A stretch of DNA of 64,000 nt. Origin: Actinopolyspora alba. GTDB lineage: Bacteria > Actinomycetota > Actinomycetes > Mycobacteriales > Pseudonocardiaceae. The notes under the pieces are model-generated. The model did not search any database. It saw nothing but the letters and a program-made list of their open reading frames with translations, and had not been told where the DNA came from. The stretch lies in assembly GCF_900112765.1 (NCBI RefSeq), contig NZ_FOMZ01000007.1, positions 272,546 to 336,545 of the forward strand. Reading direction: 5' to 3'. The translations under genes and the position numbers were made by a program. Shown one piece after another: positions 10,092 to 21,630 of the stretch (position 1 is its first letter; every line of letters begins with the position of its first letter).

Positions 10092-10322
10092 TCGACGCGT
10101 CCCCTCGTGCTCGTCCGGCGGAGCCCAACCCGGCCGGAAGAGCAATCTATCGTGCGGGTCGCGCGCTTTCACACCGACCACCCGTGCCGCGCCGCGGCCA
10201 CGTCTGTCAAAGCCGCACACGAGTCGGTGACCGCGACGCGATAGCCTGGCCGCGATCATCGCCGCCGTTTCGAGGGCATCGTCACGGTGGCCGCACGAAT
10301 CGGCTGGAAATCGGGAGGACAC

Positions 10323-10727
10323 GTGACGCCCACCGAGATCGCCGCGCTGATCGCAGCAGGTGCTTTCGTGCTGCTGGTCGTGCTGCTGGCGATCCCGTTG
10401 GTCAAACTCGGCCGCACCCTGGACGAGGCGACCAACGCGATCCGCAAGGCGCAGGAGAACTCCGACCCGCTGTTCACCGGTGCGAACACGACGTTGGACC
10501 ACGTGAACACGCAGTTGGAACGTGTCGACGGCATCACGGCCAACGCCCAGTCGGTCTCCAGCAATGTGTCGGCACTGTCTTCGCTGTTCACAGCTACACT
10601 GGGAAGTCCGCTGGTGAAGTCAGCCGCCTTCACCTACGGCGTGAGCAAAGCCCTGCGCGCCCGCCGAAAGCGCGACGAACAGGCCGCGGGCAAGCATTCC
10701 CGCAGGCGCAAAGGGGGTCGTAAGTGA
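10323..10727 (+). CDS. DUF948 membrane protein
   Basis: 134 residues from GTG 10323 (GGGAGG at 10313-10318). One N-terminal TM segment (AALIAAGAFVLLVVLLAIPL, residues about 5-24), followed by an amphipathic, coiled-coil-prone stretch with NTTLDHVNTQLERVD and a very basic C-terminus. This matches DUF948 proteins that in actinobacteria sit directly upstream of alaS together with a DUF6167 gene, as here. Its stop overlaps the next start by 4 bp. Molecular role unknown; probably a cytoplasmic-membrane scaffold-like protein. Confidence 0.75.
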   Translation: MTPTEIAALIAAGAFVLLVVLLAIPLVKLGRTLDEATNAIRKAQENSDPLFTGANTTLDHVNTQLERVDGITANAQSVSSNVSALSSLFTATLGSPLVKSAAFTYGVSKALRARRKRDEQAAGKHSRRRKGGRK

Positions 10728-11080
10728 GCCGTCTGTTCTGGCTCGGCGCCGGTGTCGCCGCGGGCGTGGCGTTGAGCCGCAAGGTCAATCGGACCGCGCG
10801 AAAGGCCACCCCGGCGGGTGTGGCCGATCAGCTGGGCGATGCCGTCCGGGAGCTGGCGGAGGCGGTCGGCTCGTTCGGAGCGGACGTGCGCGCGGGCATG
10901 ACCGAACGCGAACTCGAGCTCCACGAGGACGTGGCCGAGCGCACCGGTATCGTCACCGGAGGCCGTGAGCAGCGGACCATTACGCTGCCGGACAATGGGA
11001 ACCGGCAGGTGACACGGATGGCGGGGACGCTGGAGGAGACCGGTTCGCAGGGACGGCGAGCTCGCAGGGCGGGGCGCTGA
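10724..11080 (+). CDS. DUF6167-type small membrane protein
   Basis: 118 residues, translationally coupled to the DUF948 gene through GTGA. It begins with a short hydrophobic segment (LFWLGAGVAAGVALSRK), then a helical region with LGDAVRELAEAVGSFGADVRAG and a basic tail. The DUF948-DUF6167-alaS order is conserved across actinobacteria, which is the basis for the name. Function unknown. Confidence 0.7.
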   Translation: MSRLFWLGAGVAAGVALSRKVNRTARKATPAGVADQLGDAVRELAEAVGSFGADVRAGMTERELELHEDVAERTGIVTGGREQRTITLPDNGNRQVTRMAGTLEETGSQGRRARRAGR

Positions 11081-11165
11081 CGTTCGTCGCGAGTCTCCGC
11101 TCACGCCGACCGGTGTCCCGCCTGCTCCGTGCCGGTAGCCCGCATCCGCGTAGAAGGACTTCATC

Positions 11166-13840
<2,675 letters not shown>

Positions 13841-13844
<4 letters not shown>

Positions 13845-14338
13845 ACCCCGAACGCTCCGAAACCGAGCCGAACCGGGGCGGTTCCGGTCGAGACCGGAAG
13901 GACCCGGGCCCAGGCAGGCGCATCTGCGTGGACGTGGGGCAGGCACGGGTGGGCGTCGCGGTCAGCGATCCGGCGCCCATCCTCGCCAGCCCGCTCACCA
14001 CGCTCAAGCGGGACAAGTCCCGCAAGTCCGATCTCGACGAGCTGGCCGAGCTGGTGCGCGAGTACGAGGTCGTCGAGATAGTGGTCGGCCTGCCGGTCAC
14101 CCTGGCGGGCAGGCACGGTCCCGCGGCCGACATGGCACGTTCCTATTCCGACGCGCTCAATGCCAGGACCGGCGATGTCCCGGTGCGGCTCAGTGACGAA
14201 CGACTCACCACAGTGACGGCCACCAAGGTGCTGTCCGATCGCGGGATTCGTGGTAGGCGTCAACGGGACGTGGTGGATCAAGCCGCCGCGGTCGAGATCC
14301 TGCAGTCCTGGCTCGACGCACGCGGCCGGAGCGAATGA
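13841..14338 (+). CDS. ruvX: YqgF/RuvX family putative pre-16S rRNA nuclease (Holliday junction resolvase-like)
   Basis: 165 residues, RNase H-like fold. Seen: first acidic motif CVDVGQARVGVAVSD, VEIVVGLPVTLAG, DERLTTVTA, and the C-terminal VVDQAAAVEILQSWLD with the last acidic residue. About 28 N-terminal residues are a charged, probably disordered extension. Starts at GTGA overlapping the alaS stop, so it is translationally coupled. The family has been linked to 16S rRNA 5'-end processing and to Holliday junction resolution; the sequence does not decide between them. Confidence 0.9.
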
Positions 14339-14350
14339 GAGGACCCCGGC

Positions 14351-15562
14351 GTGAACGATGATCTCGGTCTGTTCACCGATGACGCTGGAGACGCACCACG
14401 TGGCGGCCGTGCCGAGGAGCGTGAGCGGCTGCACCGTCGACGACGTCGACGCATCGTCACGGCGGTCTCCGGAATACTGGTACTGCTGATCGTCGTCGGC
14501 GGTGCCGGGTACGGTGTGCTGCAGTTGCTGCGGCTCGGCAGCTACGAGGACTACGAGGGGACCGGTAATGGCCAGGTCGTCATCGAGGTCCGGCCCGGTG
14601 AGACAACCAGTGCCATCGCGGGCACCCTCTCGGAACGGGACGTGGTGGCCTCGGCCGCTGCTTTCGTCCAGGCCGCCGAGGGAAACAGTGAGATCAAGGG
14701 CATTCAGCCGGGCTTCTACCTGATGCGTTCCCGGATGTCCGGTCAGGCGGCCGTCGAACGCATCGTCTCCGACGAGGCCAGAGCGGGCATGGTGGAGATC
14801 CGCGGGGGCATGCAGCTCGCCGATCACAACCTTCCTGGCGGGAAGGTCAAGAAGGGCATCCTCACCCGGCTGGCCGCGGCCACCTGCACCGGGGAGGGGA
14901 ACTCCCAGGGATGCATCAGCAAGGAGGAATTGACCCGGGCCGCCACCGAGACCCCGGCTGCCGAACTCGGGATCCCCGACTGGGCCGCCGGCGCGGTCTC
15001 GGACGTTCCCCACCCCAGGCGACGCCTCGAGGGGCTCCTGCTGCCGGGGATCTATCACGTCCAACCCACCGCCGGCCCCGTCGAGGTGCTGCGTTCGGTG
15101 CTGTCGGACTCCTTCGACAAGCTGCGTGCCGTGGGGCTGTCGAATCTGGCCTCGGAGTCCGGCCACTCGCGCTACGAACTGCTGCGGATCGCCTCACTGG
15201 TGCAGAGCGAGGGCATCACCGAGGACTTCGGCAAGGTGGCACGTGTGATCGAGAACCGGTTGGCCATCGACATGCGGCTCGAACTCGATTCGACGATCAA
15301 CTACGTTGTCGAGGACCCGCAGCTCTACACCGACGACGAGGACAGGGCTAAGGAAGGCCCGTACAACACCTACAACAGAACCGGGCTGCCACCCACACCG
15401 ATCTCCGCGCCCAGCACGGCGGCTGTCAAAGCGGCGGCCAATCCCGCCGAGGGCGACTGGAAGTACTTCGTCAAATGCCGCAAGGACGGCACCTCGTGCT
15501 TCTCCAAGACGTTCGAGGGGCACAAACAGGCCCAGGAAAAGGCAGACAGCAACGGTGTGTGA
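14351..15562 (+). CDS. mltG: Endolytic peptidoglycan transglycosylase MltG (YceG-like)
   Basis: 403 residues. Membrane-anchored enzyme that cuts nascent glycan strands. Seen: a cytoplasmic basic N-terminus, one TM segment at about residues 38-60 (TAVSGILVLLIVVGGAGYGV), a LysM-like stretch (VVIEVRPGETTSAIAGTLSE), then the YceG catalytic domain with LLLPGIYHV, ASLVQSEG (catalytic Glu), VIENRLAIDMRLELDST and YNTYNRTGLPPTPISAPS. Starts 12 bp after ruvX, and the alaS-ruvX-mltG-aroE order is conserved in actinobacteria. Confidence 0.92.
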   Translation: MNDDLGLFTDDAGDAPRGGRAEERERLHRRRRRRIVTAVSGILVLLIVVGGAGYGVLQLLRLGSYEDYEGTGNGQVVIEVRPGETTSAIAGTLSERDVVASAAAFVQAAEGNSEIKGIQPGFYLMRSRMSGQAAVERIVSDEARAGMVEIRGGMQLADHNLPGGKVKKGILTRLAAATCTGEGNSQGCISKEELTRAATETPAAELGIPDWAAGAVSDVPHPRRRLEGLLLPGIYHVQPTAGPVEVLRSVLSDSFDKLRAVGLSNLASESGHSRYELLRIASLVQSEGITEDFGKVARVIENRLAIDMRLELDSTINYVVEDPQLYTDDEDRAKEGPYNTYNRTGLPPTPISAPSTAAVKAAANPAEGDWKYFVKCRKDGTSCFSKTFEGHKQAQEKADSNGV

Positions 15563-15629
15563 CGTTCGCCCGTGAGCGCCGCCCGCGACGTTCGTACGAG
15601 AGTCCGGTTTCGAAAGGGAGCTTCCGGGA

Positions 15630-16523
15630 ATGTCCGCTCAGTCACCCGAGTCGGTGGAGTCCCGTGCGGTGCGAGCAGGAGTGGTGGGCTCACCGGTGGA
15701 GCACTCGCTCTCCCCGGTGCTGCACGGCGCCGCTTACGCGGCTCTGGGGCTGCGGGACTGGTCGTACCAGCGCATCGAACGGGACGCCGAGGGGCTGCGG
15801 GCTCTGGTCGGTGAGCTCGATCCCAGCTGGCGCGGACTGTCGGTGACCATGCCGGGCAAGCAGGTGGCGCTGGAGCTGGCCTCGGAGGCCAGTGAGCGCG
15901 CCGCCGCCGTCGGTGCCGCCAACACGCTGGTCCGGCGTTCCGACGGTGCGTGGTACGCGGACTGCACCGATGTCGACGGCATCACCGGGGCACTGCGCGC
16001 GGCCTGCGGATTCCCCGGTGCGGCGGACGAGGAGGAACGCACCGGGCTGGTGCTGGGTGCCGGTGGCACCGCTCTGGCCGTGATCGCCGCGTTCGCCGAG
16101 CTGGGGGTGCGTACTGTAACTCTGGCGGTACGCGATCCCGCCCGGGCCGGTTCCGCGCTGGCCACGGCCGAGCGCATCGGTGTGCGGGCCGAGAGCCGGG
16201 CGCTGGGCTCGCTGGATCTGGCGAGGGCCGCCGCTGAGGCCGATGTGGTGGTGTCCACCCTGCCTGCCGGAGCGGTGGATGACCACGTCCGGGAGCTGGC
16301 AGCGGCGGGCCGCGTGCTGGACGTGGTCTACCACCCCTGGCCCACGCCGCTGGCCGGGGCCGTGCACGCGGCGGGCGGTCGACTGGCGACCGGGCTCGAC
16401 ATGCTGTTGCACCAGTCGTTCGGCCAGGTCGAGTCGTTCACGGGGAAACGGGCTCCGCGACCGGCGATGCGGGACGCGCTGTCCGAGGCCACCGGCGGGA
16501 GAGTGCCGCTCCCGCTGCTGTGA
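15630..16523 (+). CDS. aroE: Shikimate dehydrogenase
   Basis: 297 residues. Reduces 3-dehydroshikimate to shikimate with NADPH in aromatic amino acid synthesis. Seen: substrate-binding SPVEHSLSPVLHGAAYAALG, LSVTMPGKQ with catalytic Lys, AVGAANTLVR, catalytic Asp in DCTDVDG, nucleotide motif VLGAGGTALAVIAA and the C-terminal HQSFGQVESFTG. ATG preceded by AAAGGGAG. Last gene of the alaS-led run; a strong hairpin follows at 16595-16628. Confidence 0.93.
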   Translation: MSAQSPESVESRAVRAGVVGSPVEHSLSPVLHGAAYAALGLRDWSYQRIERDAEGLRALVGELDPSWRGLSVTMPGKQVALELASEASERAAAVGAANTLVRRSDGAWYADCTDVDGITGALRAACGFPGAADEEERTGLVLGAGGTALAVIAAFAELGVRTVTLAVRDPARAGSALATAERIGVRAESRALGSLDLARAAAEADVVVSTLPAGAVDDHVRELAAAGRVLDVVYHPWPTPLAGAVHAAGGRLATGLDMLLHQSFGQVESFTGKRAPRPAMRDALSEATGGRVPLPLL

Positions 16524-16594
16524 GCGGGTGGTCCGCCGCGGTGAACGTGCCGGTGTGGCCCGGTCGTCTTGGTGCCGCGATGTTTCGCACGCAC

Positions 16595-16628
16595 GTGGGC
16601 CGGTCCCCGCGCCCGGGGGCCGGCCCAC
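16595..16628. terminator. Bidirectional hairpin terminator between aroE and ptsH
   Basis: Arms GTGGGCCGGTCCCCG (16595-16609) and CGGGGGCCGGCCCAC (16614-16628) form a 15-bp stem with one G-T wobble around a CGCC loop. Position between two converging genes suggests it serves both. No T-tract follows, which is common in high-GC actinobacteria. Confidence 0.7.
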
Positions 16629-16815
16629 AGTTACATGTGCGGATTCTCGGGATTCCCGACGCCGTCAATTTCTCGCGAAATCGCCGGGCCGCTTCGTCGA
16701 AGGGCGAACCCCGACCACCCCCGCGGGTCGAACTCCGACCACTCACGCGATCGGCACCGCCGCGGGTTCTCCGGTGCGGTTCTCGCGAGGACGGCTCCGA
16801 CGTCGTGTAGTGACT

Positions 16816-16883
16816 CCGATGTCGGGGCGCCCGCGGCGAGAGCCGTGCCAGAGGTTCCGCCAAGCGGCCCACTACGGAGACCG
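16816..16883. repeat. Dispersed intergenic repeat, copy A
   Basis: A 68-bp stretch resembling 30614-30682 at roughly four of five positions, including the identical blocks GCGAGAGCCGTGC and AGAGGTTCCGCCA. Both copies are intergenic and in the same orientation. This is probably a REP-like or other small interspersed element of this genome; its family is unknown to me. Confidence 0.5.
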
Positions 16884-16900
16884 AGCCACTACAGTTTCCA

Positions 16901-17170
16901 TCAGGAGCCGTCCAGCTCACTGCTGACCATATCGGCGATCCGATCCAGCGCGTCGTCGGCTCCCTCGCCATCGGCGGCGAGCACGACTTCGTCGCCGTAC
17001 GCGGCTCCGAGGGTCATCAACCCCAGGATGCTGGCGGCCTCCACCGGGTCCGTCTCCTGCTTGCGGATGGTGATCTTCACCGACTGCGCGGCCGCTTCCT
17101 TGGCCAGCATGGCCGCGGGCCGTGCGTGCAGACCTACCTTGCTCGCGACGGTGACGTGTCGTTCAGGCAT
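16901..17170 (-). CDS. ptsH: Phosphocarrier protein HPr of the sugar PTS
   Basis: 89 residues. Passes phosphate from enzyme I to EIIA proteins. Seen: active-site His15 in KVGLHARPAAM and Ser47 in AASILGLMTLGA, the position used for regulatory phosphorylation in Firmicutes. Ends 18 bp after repeat copy A. It lies 51 bp downstream of the EIIC gene on the same strand, so the two are probably co-transcribed. Enzyme I is not encoded in this window. Confidence 0.93.
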   Translation of the reverse strand: MPERHVTVASKVGLHARPAAMLAKEAAAQSVKITIRKQETDPVEAASILGLMTLGAAYGDEVVLAADGEGADDALDRIADMVSSELDGS

Positions 17171-17221
17171 CTCCTCGTCCGTTCTCGTCGTTGCCTACCG
17201 ATCCTCGTGAGTCGTCGAGAA

Positions 17222-18490
17222 TCAGGTCTTGCTCCCGCTGGTGGTGGAATCACCGGTTTCCACGGAACTGGTGCTCGCCGTTGCCGCCGAAGCGGTTTCG
17301 GTCTCGGACTGCTCGGTTTCCGCGTCTTCCTCCCTGCCCGGCGTGGGCAGCTTCATCTTCGTGATGATGATCCGGAACAGGAAGTAGTAGATGACGGCGT
17401 AGACCAGCCCGATCGGGATCAACCACAGCGCCTTCTGCGCGATTCCGAAGTTGAGCAGGTAGTCGATGGCCCCCGCCGAGAACCCGAAACCGTGGTGGAT
17501 GTCCAGCGCGTTGACCAGCGCCAGCGAGGTCCCGGTCAGAACCGCGTGCACGATCAGCAGTGGCCAGGCCACGAAGATGAACGAGAACTCCAGCGGTTCG
17601 GTGACACCGGTCAGGAAGGCGGTCAGCCCCGTGGAGAACATGATACCGCCGACCAGCTTGCGCTGGGAGGGCTTGGCCGAGTGGTAGATCGCCAGCGCGG
17701 CGGCGGGCAGCGCGAACATGAAGATGGGGAAGAACCCGGTCATGAAGGTTCCCGCGCTGGGGTCGCCCTCGAAGAACCGGTTGATGTCTCCCTGGGCGCC
17801 CTGGTACTCGCCGGTGCTGAACCACAGGATGGCGTTCGGGATGTGGTGCAGGCCGATCGGCAGCAGCAGTCGGTTGACCACGCCGTAGATTCCGCCGCCC
17901 GCGACGACACTGCCGGTCACCGCGTCACTGAACGCCGTCAGTGCCTGGTCGAAGTAGGGGAAGACGATGCCCAGCACCACGCCGATGACCAGCATGACCA
18001 CCGAGGTGATGATCGGGACGAACCGACGTCCGCCGAAGAAGCCCAGATAAGAGGGCAGCTTGATCCGATGGAAGCGCTGCCACAGTGTGGCGGCCACCAG
18101 ACCGGCGATGATACCGCCGAGCACCCCGTAGGGCCCCTTGTTGTAGACGGTGTCGCCCTCGGTACCGGTCATCTGGTACAGCACCCCGGCCAGCACCAGA
18201 TAGCCCACCGCACCCGCCAGGGCGGTGGAGCCGTCGGCCTTTCGCGCGAACCCGATCGCCACGCCGATCGCGAACAGCAGCGGCAGGTTGTCGAACAACG
18301 CCCCGCCCGCGGAGCTGATGACGCTGCCGACTTCGGTCAGCCCGGGGATGGCGCCGATCAGGTCATCCTGTCCGAGTCGAAGCAGCAGTGCCGCCGCCGG
18401 CAGCACTGCGATGGGGAGCATCAGGCTTTTGCCCAGCCGCTGTAGCTGCGCGAAAGTCTTGCTGCCGCCCGAGGACGGGCTGGTGCTCAT
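17222..18490 (-). CDS. PTS EIIC permease, glucose/N-acetylglucosamine type
   Basis: 422 residues from ATG 18490, set by a perfect AGGAGGT nine bases upstream. Membrane channel subunit of a Glc-family PTS. Seen: N-terminal QLQRLGKSLMLPIAVLPAAALLLRLG, about ten TM segments, the EIIC signature GVTEPLEFSFIFVAWPLL and LLLPIGLHHIPN. EIIC only: the EIIB and EIIA domains are separate genes divergently encoded at 18795-19483. The gene arrangement and the DasR-like operator between the divergent genes favour N-acetylglucosamine uptake (NagE/PtsC-like), but glucose is possible. Confidence 0.9.
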   Translation of the reverse strand: MSTSPSSGGSKTFAQLQRLGKSLMLPIAVLPAAALLLRLGQDDLIGAIPGLTEVGSVISSAGGALFDNLPLLFAIGVAIGFARKADGSTALAGAVGYLVLAGVLYQMTGTEGDTVYNKGPYGVLGGIIAGLVAATLWQRFHRIKLPSYLGFFGGRRFVPIITSVVMLVIGVVLGIVFPYFDQALTAFSDAVTGSVVAGGGIYGVVNRLLLPIGLHHIPNAILWFSTGEYQGAQGDINRFFEGDPSAGTFMTGFFPIFMFALPAAALAIYHSAKPSQRKLVGGIMFSTGLTAFLTGVTEPLEFSFIFVAWPLLIVHAVLTGTSLALVNALDIHHGFGFSAGAIDYLLNFGIAQKALWLIPIGLVYAVIYYFLFRIIITKMKLPTPGREEDAETEQSETETASAATASTSSVETGDSTTSGSKT

Positions 18491-18634
18491 CGAGTACCTC
18501 CTGGATACACCGGTGCGTTGGAACGGTTTCGACACGTCGCGGCCAGTTCGACCCGGTGTTCCCGGTCGGGGTGGGATCACCTGTCGCTTACTTTCCGCCG
18601 AATCACTCGTACCTTCGCCAGACTGTTGGTACGG

Positions 18635-18650
18635 TAAGGTCTAAACCAGT
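18635..18650. promoter_or_regulatory. DasR-like operator (dre) between divergent PTS genes
   Basis: TAAGGTCTAAACCAGT compares with the Streptomyces dre consensus ACTGGTCTAGACCACT: the core GGTCTA-n-ACCA is intact. It lies 145 bp before the EIIC start and 145 bp before the EIIB start, the place for a repressor controlling both directions. DasR is the GntR-family regulator of GlcNAc/PTS genes whose ligand is glucosamine-6-phosphate. The regulator gene is not in this window. Confidence 0.65.
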
Positions 18651-18794
18651 TGGAGGGAACCTTGCGCTTCCGGGTGAACAGGTGTCAAGCGGGTGGCCGA
18701 TTCGTTGCCGGTTCGACATCGGACGTGCCCGGGGCGACGTGGTTAGCTGTGTGGGGACACTCGATGTGCGAGTGATCGAGAGTGGAGGATTTCG

Positions 18795-19031
18795 GTGGCT
18801 GATGACAAGGCTTCGGCGATCCTGGCCGCGCTGGGCGGTCAGGGCAACGTCGTCGAGATCGAGCCGTGCATTACGCGACTGCGTTGTGAGCTGGAGGACG
18901 GCGCCAAGGTCGACGAGCCCGCGTTGAAGAAGGCGGGGGCGCACGGCGTTATGCAGCAGGGCACGGTCGTCCAAGTCGTGGTGGGGCCGGAGGCGGACAC
19001 CATCGCGAGCGATATCGAGGATTTGTTGTGA
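18795..19031 (+). CDS. PTS EIIB, glucose/GlcNAc type, single-domain
   Basis: 78 residues. Carries phosphate from EIIA to the sugar. Seen: ILAALGGQGNVVEIEPCITRLRCEL with phospho-Cys25 in the canonical C-I-T-R-L-R motif, and a C-terminal EIIB helix. GTG start with GGAGG at 18783-18787. Overlaps the EIIA gene by 4 bp and diverges from the EIIC gene, so the three make one split Glc-family EII complex. Confidence 0.92.
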   Translation: MADDKASAILAALGGQGNVVEIEPCITRLRCELEDGAKVDEPALKKAGAHGVMQQGTVVQVVVGPEADTIASDIEDLL

Positions 19032-19483
19032 GTGTTCAAGTGCTCAGTCCGGTGACGGGGTTGGTGGCCCCGATAAGCGAGGTGCCGGACCCCGTTTTCT
19101 CCCAGTCGATGGTCGGCCCCGGCGTGGCGGTCAAACCGAGCGGTGGAGAGTCGCAGGCCGTGGCGCCGGTGGAAGGCATCCTGTCGACTCTGCATCCGCA
19201 CGCCTTCGTCGTCTCCACCGACGACGGCAGTGCCGTGCTGGTGCACCTGGGGATCGACACGATCGAGCTCGAAGGTGCGGGATTCGCGCTGCACGCGACC
19301 AAGGGGGAGCGTGTCACGGCAGGCAGCCCGATCGTGACCTGGAATCCCACCGAGGTCGAGCGGCAGGGCTACTCCTCGGTGTGTCCCGTAGTGGCACTCG
19401 AGGTGGGGCAGGAGGCGTTGTCGGACATGGCCGACGACGGGCGGGTCAATCACGGAGACCCCCTGTTCACCGTCGACTCGTGA
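19028..19483 (+). CDS. crr: PTS EIIA, glucose type (Crr-like)
   Basis: 151 residues, cytoplasmic phosphocarrier accepting phosphate from HPr. Seen: SPVTGLVAPISEVPDPVFSQ, APVEGILSTLHPHAF, and the active-site VLVHLGIDTIELEG with phospho-His73, plus GDPLFTVDS at the end. Translationally coupled to EIIB through GTGA. An imperfect hairpin (GTCGGG at 19513-19518 with CCCGAC at 19547-19552) follows and may end the transcript. Confidence 0.93.
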   Translation: MSVQVLSPVTGLVAPISEVPDPVFSQSMVGPGVAVKPSGGESQAVAPVEGILSTLHPHAFVVSTDDGSAVLVHLGIDTIELEGAGFALHATKGERVTAGSPIVTWNPTEVERQGYSSVCPVVALEVGQEALSDMADDGRVNHGDPLFTVDS

Positions 19484-19558
19484 TGCGCTCCGCACGCTGT
19501 CGCCGTTCGTGAGTCGGGGGTCGCGGCCGATTCGCCGGTCGCGGTTCCCGACACGCCG

Positions 19559-20317
19559 GTGACATCGTCGTGCTCGCGTGCGCGTCGGGGAGCAGGCCCC
19601 GACGCTGCTGATGTGTTCGACGGTTCGCTCGCCACTCCGCTATCGGTTTCCCTGGCGGTCGGAGTGCTCTTCCCACTGGGGTGGTCCTGCGGCGCGGAGT
19701 GCGCTCGGCTCGCCGCCCGGGCACTGGGAGGCACGACACCGATCCGGGGGTTGCCGTGCCGGGCGGCTCTGGCGGTTCTGTGGGCTTCGCTGGCCCCCGC
19801 CGTGTGCTACGGCGGCCTCGACCTCCGGTGGTTGCCGGTTCCGATGTTGGTCGGTTGGTTCGGTGTCGCGCTCGCCACCTGCGACTTGATCGCGGCCCGG
19901 TTGCCGGACCGGTTGACGTTCCCCGCCCTCGTTCCACTACTGGCGGTACTGTGCCACTGGGCAGCGGTGACCCGGTGTTGGTCGGCACTGTGGTGCGGTC
20001 TGGTGGGATCGTTGCTCTTCGGTGGTTGTTACGCGCTGGTGCGGCTGGTCCGGCCCGCGGCCCTTGGCCCCGGTGACGTGAAACTCGCCTGCGTGCTCGG
20101 TCTTCCGTTGGGGGCGGCGGATCCATTGGGCGTGCCCGCCGTGATGCTCGCCGCGGCGTCGCTGACCCTGTTGGCCGCGGCCCTCACCCTGCGGTGGCGG
20201 ATACCCCACGGGCCGGCGATGCTGCTGCCCGCATGGTTGGTCACGGCGCTTCCCGCCCTACCGCTTCCCGCCCCGCCTCTTCCGATTCCGCTCCCCACCG
20301 GACCTCCGACGGGTTGA
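19559..20317 (+). CDS. Prepilin peptidase-like A24 aspartyl protease
   Basis: Up to 252 residues; the start is uncertain, with GTG 19559 and GTG 19613 both possible and neither having a good ribosome site. Polytopic membrane protein with the type IV prepilin peptidase catalytic pair: Asp in [18 protein letters not shown] and the GxGD motif [13 protein letters not shown]. It lacks the zinc-binding N-terminal methylase domain of full-length PilD. A similar short A24 gene is a normal neighbour of aroE/aroC in actinobacteria. No pilin gene is present here, so the substrate is unknown. Confidence 0.8.
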   Translation: MTSSCSRARRGAGPDAADVFDGSLATPLSVSLAVGVLFPLGWSCGAECARLAARALGGTTPIRGLPCRAALAVLWASLAPAVCYGGLDLRWLPVPMLVGWFGVALATCDLIAARLPDRLTFPALVPLLAVLCHWAAVTRCWSALWCGLVGSLLFGGCYALVRLVRPAALGPGDVKLACVLGLPLGAADPLGVPAVMLAAASLTLLAAALTLRWRIPHGPAMLLPAWLVTALPALPLPAPPLPIPLPTGPPTG

Positions 20318-20421
20318 GCCCGGGCGTCCCGCCGGTTGAGGGAGTGGTGTCCACTCGGAACTCGACGTGCTTTTCAACCCGTGCTGTCCGGAACGAGGCA
20401 CGCCGTGGCAGGATCGTGGAC

Positions 20422-21630
20422 GTGCTGCGCTGGATGACCGCCGGGGAATCACACGGTCCCGCTTTGGTGGGAATTTTGGAAGGAATGGTGGCCGGCGTCG
20501 AGGTCACCACCGAGGACATCAACGCCCAGCTCGAGCGGCGCAAGCTCGGGTTCGGTCGCAGCCCTCGGATGAATTTCGAGTCCGACGAGCTGGAAGTGAT
20601 CGGGGGCATCCGACACGGCCTCACCCAGGGGAGCCCGGTGGCCGTGCGGATCGGCAACACCGAGTGGCCCAAGTGGCAGCAGGTGATGGCCGCTGATCCG
20701 GTCGATCCCGAGGTGCTGGCCTCGTTGGCCCGCAACGAACCGCTGACCCGGCCGCGCCCGGGCCACGCCGATCTTCCCGGGATGCAGAAGTACGACTTCG
20801 ACGAGTCCCGTCCCGTGCTGGAGCGCGCCAGTGCCAGGGAAACGGCCGCCCGAGTGGCCGTGGGAACCGTGGCGCGGCACTTCCTGCACCAGTTGCTGGG
20901 AGTGGAGCTGGTCAGCCACGTCGTCTCGCTGGGGGACGTGGACGCCGAGCACGAGACGCTGCCCACGGCAGCCGACCTGTCGACCATCGACGAGAACCCG
21001 GTACGGGCCTTCGGCGATCACGCCACCGAGCGGATGATGGCCGAGGTCGAGGCCGCCAAGTCCGAGGGTGACACGCTGGGCGGCGTGGTCGAGGTGGTCG
21101 CCTACGGGTTACCGCCCGGGGTGGGTTCGCACGTCCACTGGGACCGCAAGCTCGACTCCAAACTGGCGCAGGCGCTGATGAGCATCCAGGCGGTCAAGGG
21201 CGTGGAGATCGGTGAGGCGTTCGCCAACGCGCGCCGCAGGGGCAGCGCCGCCCACGACGAGCTCTACCCCGCCCACGGGCCGAACTGGGTGCACCGTGCC
21301 AGTAACCGGGCAGGCGGGCTGGAAGGCGGCATCACCAACGGGGAGCCGTTGATCGTGCGGGCCGCCAAGAAACCGATCTCCAGCCTGCCCCGCGCGCTGT
21401 CGACCGTCGACGTGCGCACCGGTGAGCAGGCGCAGGCCATGCACCAGCGTTCCGACATCACGGCCGTGCCTCGCGCGGCTGTGGTGGCCGAGACCATGGT
21501 CGCGCTGGTGCTGGCCGAAGCGGTGATCGAGAAGTTCGGCGGTGACTCCATCGGTGAGACCCGGCGAAACGTGCGGGGCTACCTCACGGCACTGCAGGAG
21601 CGCGCCGAATCGCGAGGGGAGAGTTCATGA
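20422..21630 (+). CDS. aroC: Chorismate synthase
   Basis: 402 residues from GTG 20422 (GGCAGGA at 20407-20413). Converts EPSP to chorismate with reduced FMN. Seen: N-terminal [30 protein letters not shown], the His/Arg-rich [31 protein letters not shown], and [16 protein letters not shown] near the C-terminus. The open frame runs back to 20194 but overlaps the previous gene and looks non-coding. Codon 230 is the rare TTA (21109-21111). Overlaps aroK by 4 bp. Confidence 0.95.
   Translation: MLRWMTAGESHGPALVGILEGMVAGVEVTTEDINAQLERRKLGFGRSPRMNFESDELEVIGGIRHGLTQGSPVAVRIGNTEWPKWQQVMAADPVDPEVLASLARNEPLTRPRPGHADLPGMQKYDFDESRPVLERASARETAARVAVGTVARHFLHQLLGVELVSHVVSLGDVDAEHETLPTAADLSTIDENPVRAFGDHATERMMAEVEAAKSEGDTLGGVVEVVAYGLPPGVGSHVHWDRKLDSKLAQALMSIQAVKGVEIGEAFANARRRGSAAHDELYPAHGPNWVHRASNRAGGLEGGITNGEPLIVRAAKKPISSLPRALSTVDVRTGEQAQAMHQRSDITAVPRAAVVAETMVALVLAEAVIEKFGGDSIGETRRNVRGYLTALQERAESRGESS

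Larger units (their letters stand above)
16524..16900. other. Intergenic region between convergent aroE and ptsH
   Basis: 377 bp with no gene. Contents: the bidirectional hairpin at 16595-16628; two near-identical 14-base direct repeats, CGAACCCCGACCAC (16705-16718) and CGAACTCCGACCAC (16729-16742), 24 bp apart; and, at 16816-16883, one copy of a dispersed repeat that recurs at 30614-30682. Confidence 0.6.

Noticed and set aside
10092..10502. N-terminal extension of the FtsX-like permease (137 residues)
   Set aside because: It reads as Gln/Arg-rich nonsense, overlaps the divergent DUF948 start region, and ATG 10091 has a good Shine-Dalgarno directly before a TM segment.
16705..16742. Two CGAACnCCGACCAC units 24 bp apart considered as the start of a CRISPR-like or tandem array
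   Set aside because: Only two units, no spacer series and no cas genes; recorded only as a short direct repeat in the gap description.
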